Shown piece by piece: positions 34,939 through 43,601 of a stretch of 54,377 nt of DNA. The DNA comes from an uncultured Ligilactobacillus sp. (lineage in GTDB: Bacteria > Bacillota > Bacilli > Lactobacillales > Lactobacillaceae), in assembly GCA_934215475.1 (NCBI GenBank), contig CAKPZY010000009.1:1-54377 (forward strand), given 5' to 3'. The position numbers were made by a program, and so were the translations under genes. Position 1 is the stretch's first letter; each line of letters opens with the position of its first letter. The notes under the pieces are model-generated. The model ran no database searches and was not told the DNA's origin. It was given only the letters and a program-made list of their open reading frames with translations.

Positions 34939-35244
34939 ATGAAGGAAAATAGGATCACGGACAATGAGGCTATGCAAGCTCAATGGATATTCAAAGCCTT
35001 AAGTAATCCGGTGAGAATGAAATTACTATATTTTTTAGAAGAGGGAGAACAGAATGTATCAACGATCTCCGAAAGGTTGAAACTAGAACAGTCAGTAGTT
35101 TCTCACCAACTGGCAAGTTTGCGGAAAGACCATTTGGTCGCTAGTGTTAGGGAAGGTAAGCAGGTGTTTTATCGTTTGGACGATCGGCATGTTTTAACTA
35201 TTTTGGACAGTGTAATGGAACATGTCAAACATATTGAAAAATAA
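34939..35244 (+). CDS. ArsR/SmtB family metal-sensing repressor, CzrA type
   Basis: A 101-residue winged-helix repressor. The recognition helix region reads QSVVSHQLASLRKDHLV (about residues 51-67). The last helix carries DRH, ten residues, then HVKH, which is the alpha-5 metal site (D-x-H, H-x-x-H) of CzrA-type sensors for Zn(II)/Co(II). There is no cysteine pair in the DNA-binding helix, so an arsenic or cadmium alpha-3 site is unlikely. It is followed by the efflux gene and preceded by its own operator. Confidence 0.9.
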   Translation: MKENRITDNEAMQAQWIFKALSNPVRMKLLYFLEEGEQNVSTISERLKLEQSVVSHQLASLRKDHLVASVREGKQVFYRLDDRHVLTILDSVMEHVKHIEK

Positions 35245-35308
35245 AATTTATCGAATCAGCAAGTTACTAAGTTTGAGATGTATAAGAAAATGATTAGGGG
35301 CGGATAAG

Positions 35309-36199
35309 ATGGAGCCGGGGGAGAAAATCAGAAGAAATACACAAAATAGAAGTTACCAAACCGGGATCGTACTTAATATTGCTTTTGTTATTGTTGAATT
35401 TATTTTTGGCGGGATCGCAGATTCTATGGCACTGATAACTGATGCCGTCCACAATATGACGGATGTGTTATCTTTGATCATTTCGTTGGTTGCTTTTTAC
35501 CTGCTAAAAAAGAAACCAACCGAGCTGCACACCTATGGATTTTATAATACGACTATCATGTCTTCATTGATCAATTCTATTATTCTGTTTATTAGTTTAG
35601 GAGCTGTCATTTGGGAGTCTTTAATTAGGTTAACTACACAGGCACAGCAGGGAGCACCAGTTGGGTGGTTAGTCTCCGTGGTTGCATTTAGCGGTGTGAT
35701 CGTCAATGGCTTAACTGCTTTTCTAATGAATGGCAGTCATGAATTGAATGCCCGGGGTAATTTTTGGCATTTTTTTGGAGATACCCTAATTTCTGTCGCT
35801 GTTTTTGCTGCAGGATTGATTATCAGTGTGACGGGCTGGAAGTGGCTTGACCCAGTTGTATCAATTGCCGCTGCAGTTTTTATCCTGATCGAATCATGGA
35901 GCGTTCTGTCAGAGTCATTTGAAATGTCTACAAATGCTGTCCCTCGGCGTCTAAAAAGTAGAGAGGTCGAGAAATATTTATTAGGCATAAATCAGGTCAA
36001 AGCAATCAATGACTTGCATATCTGGCCCTTATCCACCACGGAAACTGCCCTGTCAGCCCATTTGGAAATCGATAAAAGTGCGGATTATTTTAAAACACTG
36101 GACATCATAACTGAGGGATTAAAACAGAAATTCCAGATAGGGCATGTGACAGTTCAGTTGGAGACGTGTGATAAGAAACACTGCGAGGCTGATATTTAG
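35309..36199 (+). CDS. Cation diffusion facilitator, probable zinc exporter
   Basis: A 296-residue CDF transporter with six membrane helices and a cytosolic C-terminal domain (about 205-290). The transport site is made of HNMTD in helix 2 (about 51-55) and HFFGD in helix 5 (about 153-157), both HxxxD, typical of Zn/Cd-transporting CDFs. The C-terminus ends in CDKKHCEAD, a possible extra metal site. It lies 64 bp after the CzrA-type repressor and almost certainly shares its promoter. GGGGCGG precedes the ATG. Confidence 0.92.
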   Translation: MEPGEKIRRNTQNRSYQTGIVLNIAFVIVEFIFGGIADSMALITDAVHNMTDVLSLIISLVAFYLLKKKPTELHTYGFYNTTIMSSLINSIILFISLGAVIWESLIRLTTQAQQGAPVGWLVSVVAFSGVIVNGLTAFLMNGSHELNARGNFWHFFGDTLISVAVFAAGLIISVTGWKWLDPVVSIAAAVFILIESWSVLSESFEMSTNAVPRRLKSREVEKYLLGINQVKAINDLHIWPLSTTETALSAHLEIDKSADYFKTLDIITEGLKQKFQIGHVTVQLETCDKKHCEADI

Positions 36200-36267
36200 A
36201 AAAAATATTTAATCACTGTCAGCCTTATTTGGATGAATCATTTAGTCTTAAAATGGAAGACACGTTT

Positions 36268-36287
36268 GCAGGGTGCCTGCCTTTTTT
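36268..36287 (+). terminator. Terminator after the CDF gene
   Basis: GCAGG (36268-36272), GTG loop, CCTGC (36276-36280), then C and six Ts. A second hairpin (AAGATCCAT with ATGGATTTCTT, about 36300-36324) follows. Confidence 0.8.
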
Positions 36288-36462
36288 ATTTGATTGAAAA
36301 AAGATCCATGGGGATGGATTTCTTTAATATTTATTCAATTTTAGAGTTTGTGGTTTCAAAATAATAGTTTTTCTTTGAAAAATGATATATTTTAATAGAT
36401 AGACAATTTTTTTAAGAAACAAAACTTATTTTGGTCGTAGAGAGGACGAAGAGTAATTTTTT

Positions 36463-37485
36463 ATGAGTGCAAGAAAAAGGATCCTTTGGGTCGACTATGC
36501 CAAATGCATTGGGATCATTGCCGTGGTGTCTGGACATGCGATCAATAATGTGCCAGGAAAATCTTTGGATGTTGCCTATAACGCGCTTTATTGGTGGCAT
36601 ATGCCGCTATTTTTCATGATCGGAGGATTTTTTCTCAAAAAAATTAGTGCGGATCAGCAAGGATGGAAGTATTTGCTGGGCCATCGGATCAAACCATTAG
36701 TAGTTGCTTATTTCTTAAATGGGACGATCTTGATTATTTTAAGCCATTTTTTTAGGAATCAATCTTGGGACTATACCTTGCTGTACTTTGAACGGCTGAT
36801 CTATGGCGGGAGTACCCTCAATAACTACTTGAGCGTTTTTTGGTATATGACAACTTATATTTTAGCGATTTTTATGACCATATTATTGCTGTCGTTTATT
36901 AAACCCGTCTGGTTGCAATTTTTAATTGGTATTTGCTCCTTTGGCTTAGGGATCAAGCTGCAAGATATTACATTTTTCGGGCACAGCGCTTTTCCCTGGG
37001 ACGCCCAGATGTCGTTGCTGGCAGTGTTCTGGATGTTGCTAGGTTATTATGTATTTAGGATCTTTTCCAAGATCCGCTGGAATTTTAAAGTAGTCTATGG
37101 TGTTTTCGGATTATCTTTCTTTATTTATCTGATTTATTTATACGCTAAGGGAAAATTAGATTTTATCATGTGGTTGAAATCTTCTAACATCCATTCGGGA
37201 CCGGAGGCATTTGTGATCCCGCCTATCATATGTTTGTTGATATTTGTCGTATGTGAAGCGATCGAGAGAATGGGCGGGCTTTTGCCGTTAAAATTTATTG
37301 GGCAAAATACGGACACAATTATGTTTTATCATCGTGCCGCTTTTGATTTGACCACACTGACTGCTTTTACTGATAATTGGTATTTCAGGATAATCATTGG
37401 TGTAATTGCACCTATTATTTTAGCTTGGTCCTTACAGTTTATTAAAACTAATAGATTTTTGAATACGCCAAAAAACGGCAGCTGA
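36463..37485 (+). CDS. Acyltransferase family 3 integral membrane protein
   Basis: A 340-residue membrane protein of about ten helices. The N-terminus WVDYAKCIGIIAVVSGHAIN with the conserved histidine, and YWWHMPLFFMIGGFFLKK, match the acyltransferase-3 group, closest in style to fucose 4-O-acetylase-like members. Such enzymes acetylate cell-envelope glycans using acetyl-CoA from the cytosol. The acceptor is unknown. The DUF915 hydrolase gene follows after about 20 bp and is probably co-transcribed. Confidence 0.82.
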   Translation: MSARKRILWVDYAKCIGIIAVVSGHAINNVPGKSLDVAYNALYWWHMPLFFMIGGFFLKKISADQQGWKYLLGHRIKPLVVAYFLNGTILIILSHFFRNQSWDYTLLYFERLIYGGSTLNNYLSVFWYMTTYILAIFMTILLLSFIKPVWLQFLIGICSFGLGIKLQDITFFGHSAFPWDAQMSLLAVFWMLLGYYVFRIFSKIRWNFKVVYGVFGLSFFIYLIYLYAKGKLDFIMWLKSSNIHSGPEAFVIPPIICLLIFVVCEAIERMGGLLPLKFIGQNTDTIMFYHRAAFDLTTLTAFTDNWYFRIIIGVIAPIILAWSLQFIKTNRFLNTPKNGS

Positions 37486-37508
37486 GTAAATAAGGAGAAA
37501 GGAAGAGT

Positions 37509-38429
37509 ATTATCAATAAGTGGCGTCAGTGGACTAAAATTGGAATACTTGCACTTATTGGACTCCTTTTTGTGGGAGCTTTAGTTTGGGCTGTCCGTAT
37601 CTATCAAAACAGATACCAAGTGAGTGAAAATTATCATATGTCAGCTACACCGACGATTTTCATGCATGGGTGGGCCAGCAGCCTTCGAGCGGAGCAGCCT
37701 TTGGTTAGGGTTGCTTCTGAAAAGAGGATCGTGACTGAGGAAATGGTCATCCATGTTACCCGCAGAAATAAATTGCATGTTGAGGGAAAATTAACTGGCA
37801 AAAAGGATAACCCTATTGTTTTAGTGCAATTTGATAACAATCGAGTGGGGGAATACCGGTATGCACATGGTCTACACCGCATCGTGAAATACCTGCAAAA
37901 AACGTATGATTTGAAACGGTTCAACGTCGTTGGTCATTCAATGGGTGCTTATGCTTGGGTATATTATGCTCTCAATTGGGGGGCAGAAAGTCAGCTGCCG
38001 CGGCTGGATAAAATGGTAGTTTTAGCTGGTCCTTACGATGGAATCATGAATCAAGGACACGCAAATCAACCAACTAATGGTGAGCTGGCAGGTTTGTGGG
38101 ACGATTCCCCACGTGCTAATACTTTGAGAAAAAATGGCCGCCCCCGGATCATACACAAAGAATATCGGGTTTTACTACGAAGAAGAAATAATTTTCCACG
38201 TAATACAAGTGTCTTAAATATATACGGAGACGTCAAAGACGGTACTCGTTCAGATGGTTTAGTGACGATGGCATCCGTGCGTTCCTTGAGGTATCTTGTA
38301 GCAAACCGTGCCAAATCTTACAGTGAATATAGAGTTAATGGGAAATTAGGCCAGCATAACAGGATGCATATCGATAATCCCTATGTGAGTGATAAACTGA
38401 CAAATTATTTGTGGAAAAAGAATAACTAA
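37509..38429 (+). CDS. DUF915 family alpha/beta hydrolase with N-terminal membrane anchor; apparent ATT start
   Basis: An alpha/beta hydrolase of about 306 residues. Catalytic elements seen: TIFMHGWASS (oxyanion region), the nucleophile elbow VVGHSMGAYAW, an aspartate region in NIYGDVKDGTRSDG, and the histidine in LGQHNRMHID. The first canonical in-frame start is a GTG at 37572, which would cut the membrane helix in half and has no ribosome site. The frame is open back to a TAA just before GGAGAAAGGAAG, and translation from the ATT at 37509 gives a normal anchor (INKWRQWTKIGILALIGLL). So the start is probably ATT, or an ATG mutated to ATT. The substrate is unknown. Confidence 0.75.
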   Translation: MINKWRQWTKIGILALIGLLFVGALVWAVRIYQNRYQVSENYHMSATPTIFMHGWASSLRAEQPLVRVASEKRIVTEEMVIHVTRRNKLHVEGKLTGKKDNPIVLVQFDNNRVGEYRYAHGLHRIVKYLQKTYDLKRFNVVGHSMGAYAWVYYALNWGAESQLPRLDKMVVLAGPYDGIMNQGHANQPTNGELAGLWDDSPRANTLRKNGRPRIIHKEYRVLLRRRNNFPRNTSVLNIYGDVKDGTRSDGLVTMASVRSLRYLVANRAKSYSEYRVNGKLGQHNRMHIDNPYVSDKLTNYLWKKNN

Positions 38430-38452
38430 CGGTATCAAAATATTTAAGTAAT

Positions 38453-38492
38453 AAAAAGGTCCGACAAGAAATCAACCTTGGCGGCCCTTTTT
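38453..38492. terminator. Bidirectional terminator
   Basis: AAAAAGGTCCG (38453-38463) pairs with CGGCCCTTTTT (38482-38492) with one mismatch, extended inward by CAAG/CTTG. The A-run and T-run allow action from both sides. Confidence 0.85.
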
Positions 38493-38548
38493 AATATAAA
38501 TTTCTAAAATATGATGTTTGTGAGCGTTGTCTGGTTTTAATTTCAAGC

Positions 38549-38581
38549 AAAAGTGTTGCTGATAATTTTACCGAGCAACAC
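38549..38581 (-). terminator. Terminator of the trehalose-6-phosphate hydrolase gene
   Basis: A perfect 8-bp stem, GTGTTGCT (38553-38560) with AGCAACAC (38574-38581), followed on the minus strand by TTTT. Confidence 0.75.
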
Positions 38582-38592
38582 ACCAACTTTGT

Positions 38593-40266
38593 TCAATTTA
38601 ATTGATATGCTATCGCTTCGTAGGGTTCGAGCACTGCTGTTTCTGGCAGTTTTCCGTCCGTCACTTTATGATGCCCATAATTATTGATAATTATCCGCAC
38701 TTTCTTGCCTGCGTATCGGCCTGGTGTTGTATAAGACGCTTTGGTACCGTAGAAATTTACGAGGACCAGCAATTTCTGGGGTTTATCGTCTAACCATCTT
38801 TCATACGCAAAAATTTGTTGATGATCCGACAATAATTGTCGAAAATGACCGTCAGAAACAAGCTGATTTTCTTTACGTAATTTGATCAAATCCTGATAGT
38901 AATTAAAAATGCTTCCGCACTTTAATTCTTCTTTGACATTGATCGTTTTTTGATCGGTCGGCATGAGCCAAGGCGTTACAGAGGAAAAACCGGCATAATG
39001 CGAATCATCCCAGTGCATTGGCACACGCGAGTTATCACGTGCTTTCGCTTTTACCCGGTCGAATGCTTCTTTGCTAGAAACTCCCGCAGCTTTTAAGCGT
39101 TGATATGCGTTTAATGCCTCAATGTCCACATAATCTTCAATCGATCCGTAATTAGGATCCTTCATGCCAATTTCTTCACCCATATAGATAAAAGGAGTCC
39201 CCCGCAAAAGGTGGATGGCTGTAGCCAGGGCCGTGGCAGATTTTTCTCTATAATTAATTGGATCGCCAAAACGATTCAATGCCCAAGGCTGGTCGTGGTT
39301 ATTCCAAAACAAGGCATTCCATCCACCTCCTTCATCCATTGCGGTTTGCCAATCACTGATAATTTTCTTTAGCTTGGCAAAATTAAATGGAATGGTATCC
39401 CATTTATCGCCATTGCGATAATCAACTTTCAAATGATGAAAGGTAAAGATCATGGAAAGCTCATTCTCACTGGGAGTCGAATATTCGACCGAGGTTTTAA
39501 GGTTAGCTGAAGACATTTCGCCGACCGTGATACTTTCGGGATCCTTTCCGAAGCTATTGCGATTGAGTTCTTTTAAGTATTGATGCACGACAGGAGTATC
39601 TGTGTACAGCGACTTTTCTTCGAGTGGATCGGTTGAATCTATTAATTTTTCACTTTTTCCGGTAACATTGATCACGTCAAAGCGAAAACCATGGGCTCCC
39701 TTTGCACGCCAAAAATTTACAACCTTGGCTGCTTCGTGTCTAACTGCTGGGTTATGCCAATCCAGGTCAGCCTGTGTTGGATCATAGAGATGCAGATAGT
39801 ATAATCCTGTCTCACCAAACTTGGCCCAAGCTGGTCCGCCAAACTTGGATTGCCAATTTGTAGGGAGGTCCCCATTTTCCTTTGGAGGGCGAAGATAGAA
39901 ATATTTTTGGTAGTGCTTATCTCCAGCTAGCGCTTTTTGAAACCATTCATTTTGGGTCGAGCAGTGATTTAGGACCATATCTAGCATGACCCCGATTCCC
40001 AAAGTTTTTAATTTGGCAGTCAGTTCCTCAAAATCTTTCATTGTTCCAAACTGCGGGTCGATATGATAATAGTCGGCAATATCATAACCATTATCGTTTT
40101 GTGGGGAAACAAAGAAGGGATTGAACCAGATCATATCAACGTTTAATTTTTGAATGTAAGGCAACTTTTCAATGATTCCACGCAAATCTCCGATTCCGTC
40201 ACCATTGCTGTCGTAAAATGATTTTGGGTAGATCTGGTAGATCACTTTTTTGCCTAAATTTGTCAT
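38593..40266 (-). CDS. treA: Trehalose-6-phosphate hydrolase (GH13)
   Basis: A 557-residue GH13 enzyme splitting trehalose-6-phosphate into glucose and glucose-6-phosphate. The N-terminus VIYQIYPKSFYDSNGDGIGDLRG, region I DMVLNHCS, nucleophile region GFRFDVIN (about residue 200), acid/base region VGEMSS and region IV WNNHDQPW are all present. Length matches TreA/TreC, and the treR gene upstream and tre PTS genes opposite make the substrate assignment solid (oligo-1,6-glucosidases look similar but lack this context). It shares a transcript with treR (57-bp gap). Confidence 0.92.
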   Translation of the reverse strand: MTNLGKKVIYQIYPKSFYDSNGDGIGDLRGIIEKLPYIQKLNVDMIWFNPFFVSPQNDNGYDIADYYHIDPQFGTMKDFEELTAKLKTLGIGVMLDMVLNHCSTQNEWFQKALAGDKHYQKYFYLRPPKENGDLPTNWQSKFGGPAWAKFGETGLYYLHLYDPTQADLDWHNPAVRHEAAKVVNFWRAKGAHGFRFDVINVTGKSEKLIDSTDPLEEKSLYTDTPVVHQYLKELNRNSFGKDPESITVGEMSSANLKTSVEYSTPSENELSMIFTFHHLKVDYRNGDKWDTIPFNFAKLKKIISDWQTAMDEGGGWNALFWNNHDQPWALNRFGDPINYREKSATALATAIHLLRGTPFIYMGEEIGMKDPNYGSIEDYVDIEALNAYQRLKAAGVSSKEAFDRVKAKARDNSRVPMHWDDSHYAGFSSVTPWLMPTDQKTINVKEELKCGSIFNYYQDLIKLRKENQLVSDGHFRQLLSDHQQIFAYERWLDDKPQKLLVLVNFYGTKASYTTPGRYAGKKVRIIINNYGHHKVTDGKLPETAVLEPYEAIAYQLN

Positions 40267-40323
40267 AATATGGACTCCTTTCGGTTATTTTAAGAAACGC
40301 ACCTTATGGCGAGGTGAATTTTG

Positions 40324-41046
40324 TTAAATTTTTCTTCTTCTTGCAAAGTCAACGAATTTAAATTTATCGGGCCTATGAAATGATTCTGTTAGTTGGATAA
40401 GCGTGGTATCAGCCAGGTAAGTCATACTCCGTACCGCAACGACCATTTCTTTTTCTTCCAGTTGCAGCAAGTTCTTTAACTCTGTGGTAGGCTTTTCCAC
40501 CGTTACTTCTTTAGTAGCATAAGATATTTCATAACCTAATTGATTTTCCAAGTATTCATATAATGAATCTTGTGCTGCCTCAACGGGTATCTTATTTGTC
40601 GGGGGATCGAGCAGATAATCTTTATCTAAAACCACGGCTTGGTTATTGACTATGCGCAGCCGTTCAACATAGACGGCCTTTTGGTCATGGTCCAGCCCAC
40701 GTGAAACAAAGTAATCTGGAATAGTTCCCGGCTTATCTTGAAGGACCTTTGTTTGTGCATGCATTTCCTGTGTTTCATTTAATTCTTTAAAACTCGTAAT
40801 CCCTGAAATGGGGAAGGTGTAACGTTGGATGTCCAAAACAATCGAGCCTTTTCCCTTGATTTTCTGGATCATACCCATATCGGTCAATTCGTTGAGAGCT
40901 TTACGAATTGTTTCTCGTGAGGCACCGTATAATTCGGTCAGCTGATTTTCGCTAGGCAGGTAACTGCCTGGACTATACTGGCCGTATTTGATTTTAGCGA
41001 GAATATCACGGGCAATAATCAACTGCTTACTTTGGGCAGCTTGCAC
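40324..41046 (-). CDS. treR: GntR family trehalose operon repressor
   Basis: A 240-residue GntR/HutC-type repressor. The N-terminal winged helix reads YLPSENQLTELYGASRETIRKALNEL (about residues 29-54), and the C-terminal UTRA domain (about 95-235) binds the effector, trehalose-6-phosphate in B. subtilis TreR. It is divergent from the PTS genes, and a matching NTGTCTATACAN site lies inside each of the two promoters, consistent with repression of both directions. Confidence 0.9.
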   Translation of the reverse strand: MQAAQSKQLIIARDILAKIKYGQYSPGSYLPSENQLTELYGASRETIRKALNELTDMGMIQKIKGKGSIVLDIQRYTFPISGITSFKELNETQEMHAQTKVLQDKPGTIPDYFVSRGLDHDQKAVYVERLRIVNNQAVVLDKDYLLDPPTNKIPVEAAQDSLYEYLENQLGYEISYATKEVTVEKPTTELKNLLQLEEKEMVVAVRSMTYLADTTLIQLTESFHRPDKFKFVDFARRRKI

Positions 41047-41143
41047 GATTGATCACTCCAATTGATTTTTATTTCATATCTTTTCTAGGTAAACCATTGT
41101 AATAATGTTTACCTACTTATATGCAAATTTAATTTCAAAGTTC

Positions 41144-41172
41144 ATTATAAACAAATATGTATAGACAAGCAA
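41144..41172 (-). promoter_or_regulatory. treR promoter with embedded TreR-like operator
   Basis: On the minus strand TTGCTT (plus 41167-41172), a 17-bp spacer and TATAAT (plus 41144-41149). The site TTGTCTATACAT (plus 41157-41168) lies in the spacer and matches the operator in the opposite promoter. Confidence 0.75.
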
Positions 41173-41180
41173 CAGTTTAG

Positions 41181-41194
41181 CAAAAACGTTTTCA
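41181..41194. promoter_or_regulatory. cre-like site (catabolite control) between treR and tre PTS genes
   Basis: CAAAAACGTTTTCA matches the CcpA site consensus (central CG flanked by A-rich and T-rich arms) in all but one or two positions. It lies just upstream of the treR promoter. Confidence 0.65.
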
Positions 41195-41249
41195 TTAATC
41201 TGCGGTATTCTTTAAAATTTCAGAAAGAAAAAATAAAAACTCATTTTGC

Positions 41250-41278
41250 TTGACACCTGTCTATACAAGGATTACTAT
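41250..41278 (+). promoter_or_regulatory. tre PTS promoter with embedded TreR-like operator
   Basis: TTGACA (41250-41255), a 17-bp spacer and TACTAT (41273-41278). The spacer contains CTGTCTATACAA (41257-41268), the same element as in the treR promoter. Confidence 0.82.
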
Positions 41279-41291
41279 TAAAAGCGAAAAA

Positions 41292-41305
41292 AGAAAGCGC
41301 TTTTA
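41292..41305. promoter_or_regulatory. Second cre-like site, downstream of the tre PTS promoter
   Basis: AGAAAGCGCTTTTA is a near-palindrome centred on GCGC and fits the cre consensus. Its place at about +8 to +21 relative to the predicted start suits a CcpA roadblock. Confidence 0.65.
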
Positions 41306-41359
41306 AATACATTTTGTGATCGTCGCCATAATTCGTTCATTTTTGGGAGGGATACTCTA

Positions 41360-41842
41360 ATGTTTGGTTTTAAAAAGAGAAATGCTGAGCATGAATTAGA
41401 AGCACCAGCGAAAGGGAACGTCGTTGCTCTGGCAGATACGAAGGATCCGGTTTTTTCAAAAGGTATAATGGGCAAAGGTTTTGGATTGGAACCAACTGAG
41501 GGCACCATTTATGCTCCGATCTCTGGGAAAGTGACAGTAGTTGCTGATACCAAGCATGCCGTGGGGATTCAAACACCTAACGGTTTAGAAGTACTGCTGC
41601 ATTTAGGGATCGATACTGTGGAATTAAAAGGTGCTGGTTTTGATATGAATGTTAAGGTTGGGCAAAAAGTCAAGGCAAAAGACAAAGTAGGCACGATGGA
41701 TCTACAAAAAATCAAAGATAAGGACTATCAGACTACGATCTTAACCGTCATTACTAATTCAAGCGACAAAGATGTTGACCTTGATCTTACAACAGGAAAG
41801 TCAGAAGCTGGACAGCCAGTGGCTGAAATCAAGCAAAATTAA
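41360..41842 (+). CDS. PTS EIIA, glucose family (trehalose system)
   Basis: A 160-residue EIIA-Glc-type phosphocarrier. The active histidine is in LLHLGIDTVELKG (about residue 76), and the N-terminal KGNVVALADTKDPVFSKGIMGKGF is the family signature. It would phosphorylate the EIIB of the neighbouring EIIBC. The ATG follows TGGGAGGG by seven bases. The EIIBC gene starts 15 bp after its stop. Confidence 0.9.
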   Translation: MFGFKKRNAEHELEAPAKGNVVALADTKDPVFSKGIMGKGFGLEPTEGTIYAPISGKVTVVADTKHAVGIQTPNGLEVLLHLGIDTVELKGAGFDMNVKVGQKVKAKDKVGTMDLQKIKDKDYQTTILTVITNSSDKDVDLDLTTGKSEAGQPVAEIKQN

Positions 41843-41857
41843 AGGAGGCGTTCACTC

Positions 41858-43330
41858 ATGGCCAAGAAAGATTATTCTAAATTAGCGGATACCATAGTTA
41901 AAGATGTTGGGGGAAAAGGCAACGTCAAAAGCATGATCCACTGTATTTCCAGGCTGCGTTTTTATTTAAAGGACGAGGACAAAGCCAAGGATGAGGACTT
42001 AAAAAACACTCCAGGGATCATAGATGTTATTCGCGCATCCGGCCAGTATCAAGTTGTTATTGGATCAGAAGTTTCGCATGTTTATGATGCTGTTATGAAT
42101 CATCTTGGTCCGGAATTTGTCGAAGAAGACCAAACTGCAGCTGAAACTGGCGGCAGCTCACCAGCCCCGCAAAAAGGGAATGTCGTTACGCGTGCGTTTG
42201 GTAATTTGATTGGGTTTATCACAGGCGCTATGAGCCCTGTTATCGGTGTCATTGCAGCAGCTGGTATTATTAAGGGACTTTTAGCATTATTATCAATGCC
42301 GCAACTGGGCTCATTACTCAAACCTACCAGCGCAACCTATATCACTGTCAGTGCAATGGCGGATTCCGCCTTTTACTTTTTACCGATCCTGGTCGGCTTT
42401 GCCGCAGCAAAGAAACTGAACAGTGATCCGATAATTGCGGCTGTAATCGGTGGGGTGTTAGCCTATCCCCAGATCGTTACATGGGGGAAAGGATTTAAAA
42501 CAATGTTTGAGATCGGCGGCTTTCACTTCCAATTCTTAAACTACACATATTCAATTTTCCCAATGATTTTAGCTGCTTGGATGGCAAAGATCCTTGGAGA
42601 TTGGCTCAATGATCATATGCCGAGCTACTTGCAAATGATTTTTAATCCATTGATCATCGTTTTAGTAGTTTCAGCAATCACACTTGTTGTTACAGGACCG
42701 ATCATTCAAGGGTTTGCGAATGGTTTAGCAGACTTTATCAACTGGCTGGTCAAAGCATCCGGCTGGGTCGGCGGTCTGCTTATCGGCGGTTTTTATCAGA
42801 TCCTGGTTATTTTCGGATTGCACTGGGGAGTTGTTCCGTTGGTTACGCAACAGATCTCCGGCAGCGGTCAAAGTGCTTTAAACGCGATCATCTCCGTTAC
42901 GATGGCTTCCCAAGGAGCTGCTGTTCTGGCAGTGGCCATTAAGACCAAAAAAGATGAACGTAAAACGTTAGGTATCGCTGCAGCTATCTCAGCATTTTGC
43001 GGGGTAACTGAACCTGCAATTTATGGTGTTAACTTACGGTTTCGGCGGGTATTCATTTCAGGCTGTATCGGGTCAGCATTTGGCGGCTTGATCACTGGAA
43101 TAATGCACGGCTCGATGTATGGTTTCACTGGATCTTTGATTGGCTTTTCATCTTTCTTTAATACGCAAAATCCAGGAGACCTCACCAGCTTTTATGCTTT
43201 CTTGTTATCCAGCGCTGTTGCGTTGTTAGTATCCTTCTCTGTCACCTGGTTCTGGGGTTACAATGACCAGATGGCAATGGGTAAGAAGGTCGCTAAAAAG
43301 AAACGCCCAGGAACTGCTAAAACAGCTTAA
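41858..43330 (+). CDS. treP: PTS trehalose-specific EIIBC
   Basis: A 490-residue two-domain transporter. EIIB occupies about residues 5-85 with the phosphorylated cysteine in MIHCISRLRFYL. EIIC (about 110-480) has around ten helices and the conserved GVTEPAIYGVNLRF. Together with the EIIA just upstream it imports trehalose as trehalose-6-phosphate. Substrate assignment rests on treA and treR opposite. AAAGGAGG lies about ten bases before the ATG. Confidence 0.9.
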   Translation: MAKKDYSKLADTIVKDVGGKGNVKSMIHCISRLRFYLKDEDKAKDEDLKNTPGIIDVIRASGQYQVVIGSEVSHVYDAVMNHLGPEFVEEDQTAAETGGSSPAPQKGNVVTRAFGNLIGFITGAMSPVIGVIAAAGIIKGLLALLSMPQLGSLLKPTSATYITVSAMADSAFYFLPILVGFAAAKKLNSDPIIAAVIGGVLAYPQIVTWGKGFKTMFEIGGFHFQFLNYTYSIFPMILAAWMAKILGDWLNDHMPSYLQMIFNPLIIVLVVSAITLVVTGPIIQGFANGLADFINWLVKASGWVGGLLIGGFYQILVIFGLHWGVVPLVTQQISGSGQSALNAIISVTMASQGAAVLAVAIKTKKDERKTLGIAAAISAFCGVTEPAIYGVNLRFRRVFISGCIGSAFGGLITGIMHGSMYGFTGSLIGFSSFFNTQNPGDLTSFYAFLLSSAVALLVSFSVTWFWGYNDQMAMGKKVAKKKRPGTAKTA

Positions 43331-43362
43331 AGCAATGCCTTAAGGGGAAAATATTTAAAACT

Positions 43363-43406
43363 AAAATGCGCCAGGGCTCAACTTTCTAAAGTCCTGGCGC
43401 ATTTTT
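43363..43406 (+). terminator. Terminator of the tre PTS operon
   Basis: AAAATGCGCCAGG (43363-43375) and CCTGGCGCATTTT (43393-43405) are a perfect 13-bp stem with A- and T-runs. The form resembles the terminator at 16829-16878. Confidence 0.92.
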
Positions 43407-43550
43407 GTGTCTTGTCATAAAGATAGACGCCTACCTTAAAATTTACAACGGACGACGCGAAGGTAGAGGCATCATTGTCGGCTGGAGTTTGGGCAGCTTA
43501 GTCAAAATATTTCCGGTTAAAGTTCATAATTTTATATATTCTCAAATTTT

Positions 43551-43590
43551 GCTAATAAAAGCATCTCGCTGTCTTGTAGCAAGATGCTTT
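43551..43590 (-). terminator. Terminator of the dehydrogenase/membrane protein pair
   Basis: AAAGCATCTCGCT (43558-43570) pairs with AGCAAGATGCTTT (43578-43590) with one mismatch; TTTTATTA follows on the minus strand. Confidence 0.85.
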
Positions 43591-43601
43591 ATTAACAATT
43601 T

